Source of the DNA: RFTU01 sp032122355
GTDB lineage: Bacteria > Pseudomonadota > Gammaproteobacteria > Burkholderiales > Burkholderiaceae_C
Direction of reading: 5' to 3'
Assembly (NCBI GenBank): GCA_032122355.1
Contig: JAUMCS010000018.1
Span: forward strand, 1 to 62,473
DNA: 62,473 nucleotides
The number at the start of each line of letters is the position of its first letter. The first letter of the stretch is position 1. A program made the position numbers and the translations under genes. The notes beneath the pieces are model-generated. The model saw nothing but the letters and a program-made list of their open reading frames with translations, was not told the origin of the DNA and ran no database searches. Of the stretch, positions 60,411 through 62,473 are shown piece after piece.

Positions 60411-61406
60411 ATGAGTACGCCTACTACCCCCCCCTCTTCGGAACCTATTTATGACGCCAGTGTCAAACAAAAATCGCAGGCCAAAACAGCACGCATCCCG
60501 ATCAAAATTGTTCCAGCTGAAACCCTGAAAAAACCCGACTGGATTCGGGTCAAAGCGGGTTCGCCCACCACGCGCTTTTATGAAATCAAGCAAATTTTGC
60601 GCGAGCACAAATTACACACCGTTTGTGAGGAAGCCAGCTGCCCCAACATTGGCGAATGTTTCGGCAAAGGCACAGCCACCTTCATGATCATGGGCGACAA
60701 ATGCACGCGCCGCTGTCCATTTTGTGATGTGGGCCATGGCCGCCCCGACCCCTTAGATAACGATGAACCCCTCAATCTGGCACGCACCATTGCCGCACTC
60801 AAGCTGCAATATGTGGTGATTACCAGTGTGGACCGCGATGATTTGCGCGATGGCGGCGCGGGCCACTTTGTGGAATGCATTCAACAAGTGCGCGCCCTGT
60901 CACCGAACACCACCATTGAGATTCTGACCCCCGATTTTAGGGGGCGCGATGATCGCGCCCTAGACATTTTGAAAGCCGCCCCGCCCGATGTCATGAACCA
61001 CAACCTGGAAACCGTTCCGCGACTTTACAAAGAAGCGCGGCCCGGCAGTGACTATCATTTCAGCCTGAATTTACTCAAAAAATTCAAAGCACTTCACCCC
61101 AATGTACCCACCAAAAGCGGCATCATGGTAGGATTAGGCGAAACGGATGAAGAAATTCTGCAAGTCATGCAAGACTTGCGTGCACACCAAGTGGATATGC
61201 TCACGATAGGTCAGTACTTGGCGCCCAGCGGGCATCATTTGCCGGTGCGCCGTTATGTACACCCCGATACCTTTGCCATGTTCGAACGCGAAGCGTATGC
61301 CATGGGCTTTCAGCATGCGGCAGTGGGAGCCATGGTGCGCAGCAGCTACCATGCGGATCAACAAGCCCACGCCGCCGGCGTAGATGTCATGAGTACAAGT
61401 AAGTGA
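60411..61406 (+). CDS. lipA: Lipoyl synthase
   Basis: A radical SAM enzyme inserting two sulfurs into octanoyl-protein to form lipoate; 331 residues from ATG 60411. Both iron-sulfur sites are visible: auxiliary CEEASCPNIGEC and radical SAM CTRRCPFC. Further motifs are VITSVDRDDLRDGGAGHF, VMNHNLETVPRLY and GLGETDEEILQVM. An ATG at 60330 would add 27 residues unlike the family. lipB, usually just upstream, is absent here. The stop codon lies in the first of three short direct repeats. Confidence 0.95.
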   Translation: MSTPTTPPSSEPIYDASVKQKSQAKTARIPIKIVPAETLKKPDWIRVKAGSPTTRFYEIKQILREHKLHTVCEEASCPNIGECFGKGTATFMIMGDKCTRRCPFCDVGHGRPDPLDNDEPLNLARTIAALKLQYVVITSVDRDDLRDGGAGHFVECIQQVRALSPNTTIEILTPDFRGRDDRALDILKAAPPDVMNHNLETVPRLYKEARPGSDYHFSLNLLKKFKALHPNVPTKSGIMVGLGETDEEILQVMQDLRAHQVDMLTIGQYLAPSGHHLPVRRYVHPDTFAMFEREAYAMGFQHAAVGAMVRSSYHADQQAHAAGVDVMSTSK

Positions 61407-61451
61407 GAAAGTGCGTAAGCTCGTGAGAAAAGATCACAAGTAAATGAGAAA
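61399..61451 (+). repeat. Three short direct repeats after lipA
   Basis: GTGAGAAA at 61403-61410 and 61423-61430 and ATGAGAAA at 61444-61451, spaced 20 and 21 bp (about two helical turns), with similar flanks (caAGTaag upstream of copies one and three). The first copy contains the lipA stop codon. Confidence 0.5.
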
Positions 61452-61885
61452 AATTAACAACCCAATTCCTTGTAAACCCAATGTATCAGTGGCTTTAAAG
61501 TAAATCCCGACCGTTTAAATTTTCATAACTAAATGTAAGAATTTAAATTAAATGCAAAACTCAGTCCCTCTAATTTCTTGCAAACGCTAATTAAAATAAG
61601 GATTTAGTGGATTGGTACGCGGAGGGGCGTGAATGATCAGTAATTGCTAAGACAAATACGTTAATTTGACGAGTTTTATACCAGTAATTGATGAGACTGT
61701 TTTAGCAAGGTTGGTTTGGCTGCCGATTTACGTGCTCCAGATTTTCTGATCGGCAAAAACCTATCCATGCTAGACACTTACCTAATGAAAAAGCTGACAG
61801 TCACTGTGACATTAGCGAGTAGTCCTTTGCATGTTTCAATCGGTCGTCATTGAGATCTCCGCCGTCACAATTATGGCGGCATGAA
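61452..61885. other. Non-coding region, no gene recognised
   Basis: About 430 bp of A+T-rich DNA without a supported reading frame. It has small inverted repeats (GCCGAT...ATCGGC around 61720-61755; TGACAGTCACTGTGACA near 61795). It looks like decayed sequence; nothing else is seen. Confidence 0.5.
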
Positions 61886-62356
61886 TCAAGATGCGCTTCG
61901 TTTCTGGCGCAATGCCTCAAATTCCTGTGATTCCCATTCCCGCATCGCCAGCAATAGACCTGTTCCCCGACGCCGAGAAAGAGGCACAGTTAAACTTTCC
62001 TAGTGAAGTTCTGAACAATCCTGTCTTAGCCGGCGCAGTTTGGTTTGGAATTGCAAGATAGCCGCAGGGGACAACATACCATGGACAAAGACAAATGTTT
62101 CATCGTCGGCCGTGAATCGGCCGCTGACAAAGTCGCTCAATGACAGTGCCCGAAACCTTTGTCTAATCGGCCCCTATGGAAGCCAATCGAAGTCACGGGT
62201 CACGTTCAGGCGCACACGATTGCCAGGTAGCACGTCTATCAGACGAAGCCTGTCCAGTTGAAGCAGCCGTTGCAGGCACTCCGCTTCCTGTTGCACAGTC
62301 AGCCGACTTAACTGCGGCGCATCAGCTGCAACCTCCTGCATCAATTCCGGTGTTTG
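61886..62356 (-). pseudogene. Decayed Cro/CI-type HTH regulator (betaproteobacterial ~240-residue family)
   Basis: Reading one frame from 62356 down to the TGA at 61888-61886 gives segments typical of a family of Cro/CI-type regulators: LSRLTVQQEAE, LLQLDRLRLIDVLPGNRVRL, TRDFDWLP, GPIRQRFRAL, FVFVHGMLSPAAILQFQ and RRGTGLLLAMREWESQEFEALRQ. The frame is broken by TAG at 62176-62174 and TAG at 62002-62000, yet stays in phase throughout. The N-terminal DNA-binding domain is missing (TGA at 62359-62357) and about 30 codons seem deleted in frame after QQEAE. Not functional as it stands. Confidence 0.75.
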
Positions 62357-62473
62357 TCACGAAAGATGTCCGCTTTTTAGTGAATTAGACCATAGTTTTT
62401 AAGGGATGGCTCCGCTCTTTTTTGGGGTTGAGCCAAACTGCTTGATTTCCTTGCCATTGACGGGTTGTTCTGG
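62357..62473. other. Unassigned right-end sequence
   Basis: No reading frame of note and no homology recognised. The junction where the regulator pseudogene loses its N-terminus falls here, so this may be foreign or rearranged DNA, but no insertion-sequence ends can be defined. Confidence 0.3.

Noticed and set aside
62390..62473. Right-end sequence as an insertion-sequence end or transposase fragment
   Set aside because: No transposase motif, terminal repeat or target duplication can be shown in the 84 bp available.

Overview
This 62.5 kb window comes from a betaproteobacterium, most likely order Burkholderiales. The signs are gene content (a TIGR02049-type gshA, an ECF sigma/DUF3619/DUF3106/RDD block, amgK divergent from lptD-surA-rsmA, an XRE-like regulator with the betaproteobacterial ITPHTARNWLLG signature), a complete F-type ATP synthase operon and middling G+C. 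Almost all of it is core-genome housekeeping DNA. A 10-N assembly gap at 5270-5279 shows it is a draft scaffold. I see no CRISPR array, prophage, tRNA or intact insertion sequence.

Layout. 1-209: promoter and boxA leader of an rRNA operon that reads leftward out of the window. 242-4658 (minus): a three-gene aryl-CoA catabolic operon (two-domain salicylyl/2-aminobenzoyl-CoA monooxygenase, crotonase, acyl-CoA dehydrogenase). 4803-5363: a BCAM0308-like protein. 5432-8070 (minus): FeS-type photolyase and amgK. 8179-12877 (plus): lptD-surA-rsmA, for outer-membrane biogenesis and ribosome maturation. 12891-17104 (minus): gltIJKL glutamate/aspartate importer followed closely by pyrC. 17182-27691 (minus): cca, an NDUFA9-like epimerase, slt, uup, gshB, kup, gshA. 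27857-29633 (plus): mltA and an HPt-like protein. 29656-31866 (minus): malate synthase G. 31960-37459 (plus): argS, a SPOR protein, dsbA, then sigma/DUF3619/DUF3106/RDD. 37462-38127: beta-carbonic anhydrase. 38208-42172 (plus): rsmE-trpG-trpD-trpC-ung. 42229-42645: a small regulator divergent from rep (42827-44884), which overlaps the 3' end of lnt (44839-46410). 46617-47492: secreted ribonuclease plus barstar. 47680-48452: a frameshifted TSUP permease. 48662-49084: Gly-rich RRM protein with a strong terminator. 49137-51344: DsbD-like reductase. 51487-58741: atpIBEFHAGDC. 58839-61406: hemE and lipA. 61407-62473: a decayed region holding a regulator pseudogene.

How the genes connect. Envelope quality control recurs: LptD, SurA, AmgK, Slt, MltA, Lnt, DsbA, DsbD and SPOR. 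Glutamate/aspartate import is coupled to pyrimidine synthesis (glt-pyrC), and glutathione synthesis is interleaved with K+ uptake (gshA-kup-gshB). The best candidate for an undescribed system is 35058-37459: an ECF sigma factor, a single-span protein built like an anti-sigma factor, an exported helical DUF3106 protein and an RDD membrane protein, translationally linked and resembling the CnrH/CnrY/CnrX plan without sequence proof of homology. Other items worth checking are stem-loops at atpB/atpE and atpA/atpG, a perfect FNR-type box and two DnaA-like boxes between hemE and lipA, perfect palindromes upstream of gltI and of the regulator at 42229-42645, and the 1-nt frameshift in the TSUP gene.

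Several starts were moved from the longest reading frame where a Shine-Dalgarno sequence, family length or a signal peptide argued for it; these are explained in each entry. Product calls rest on remembered family motifs, not database searches.
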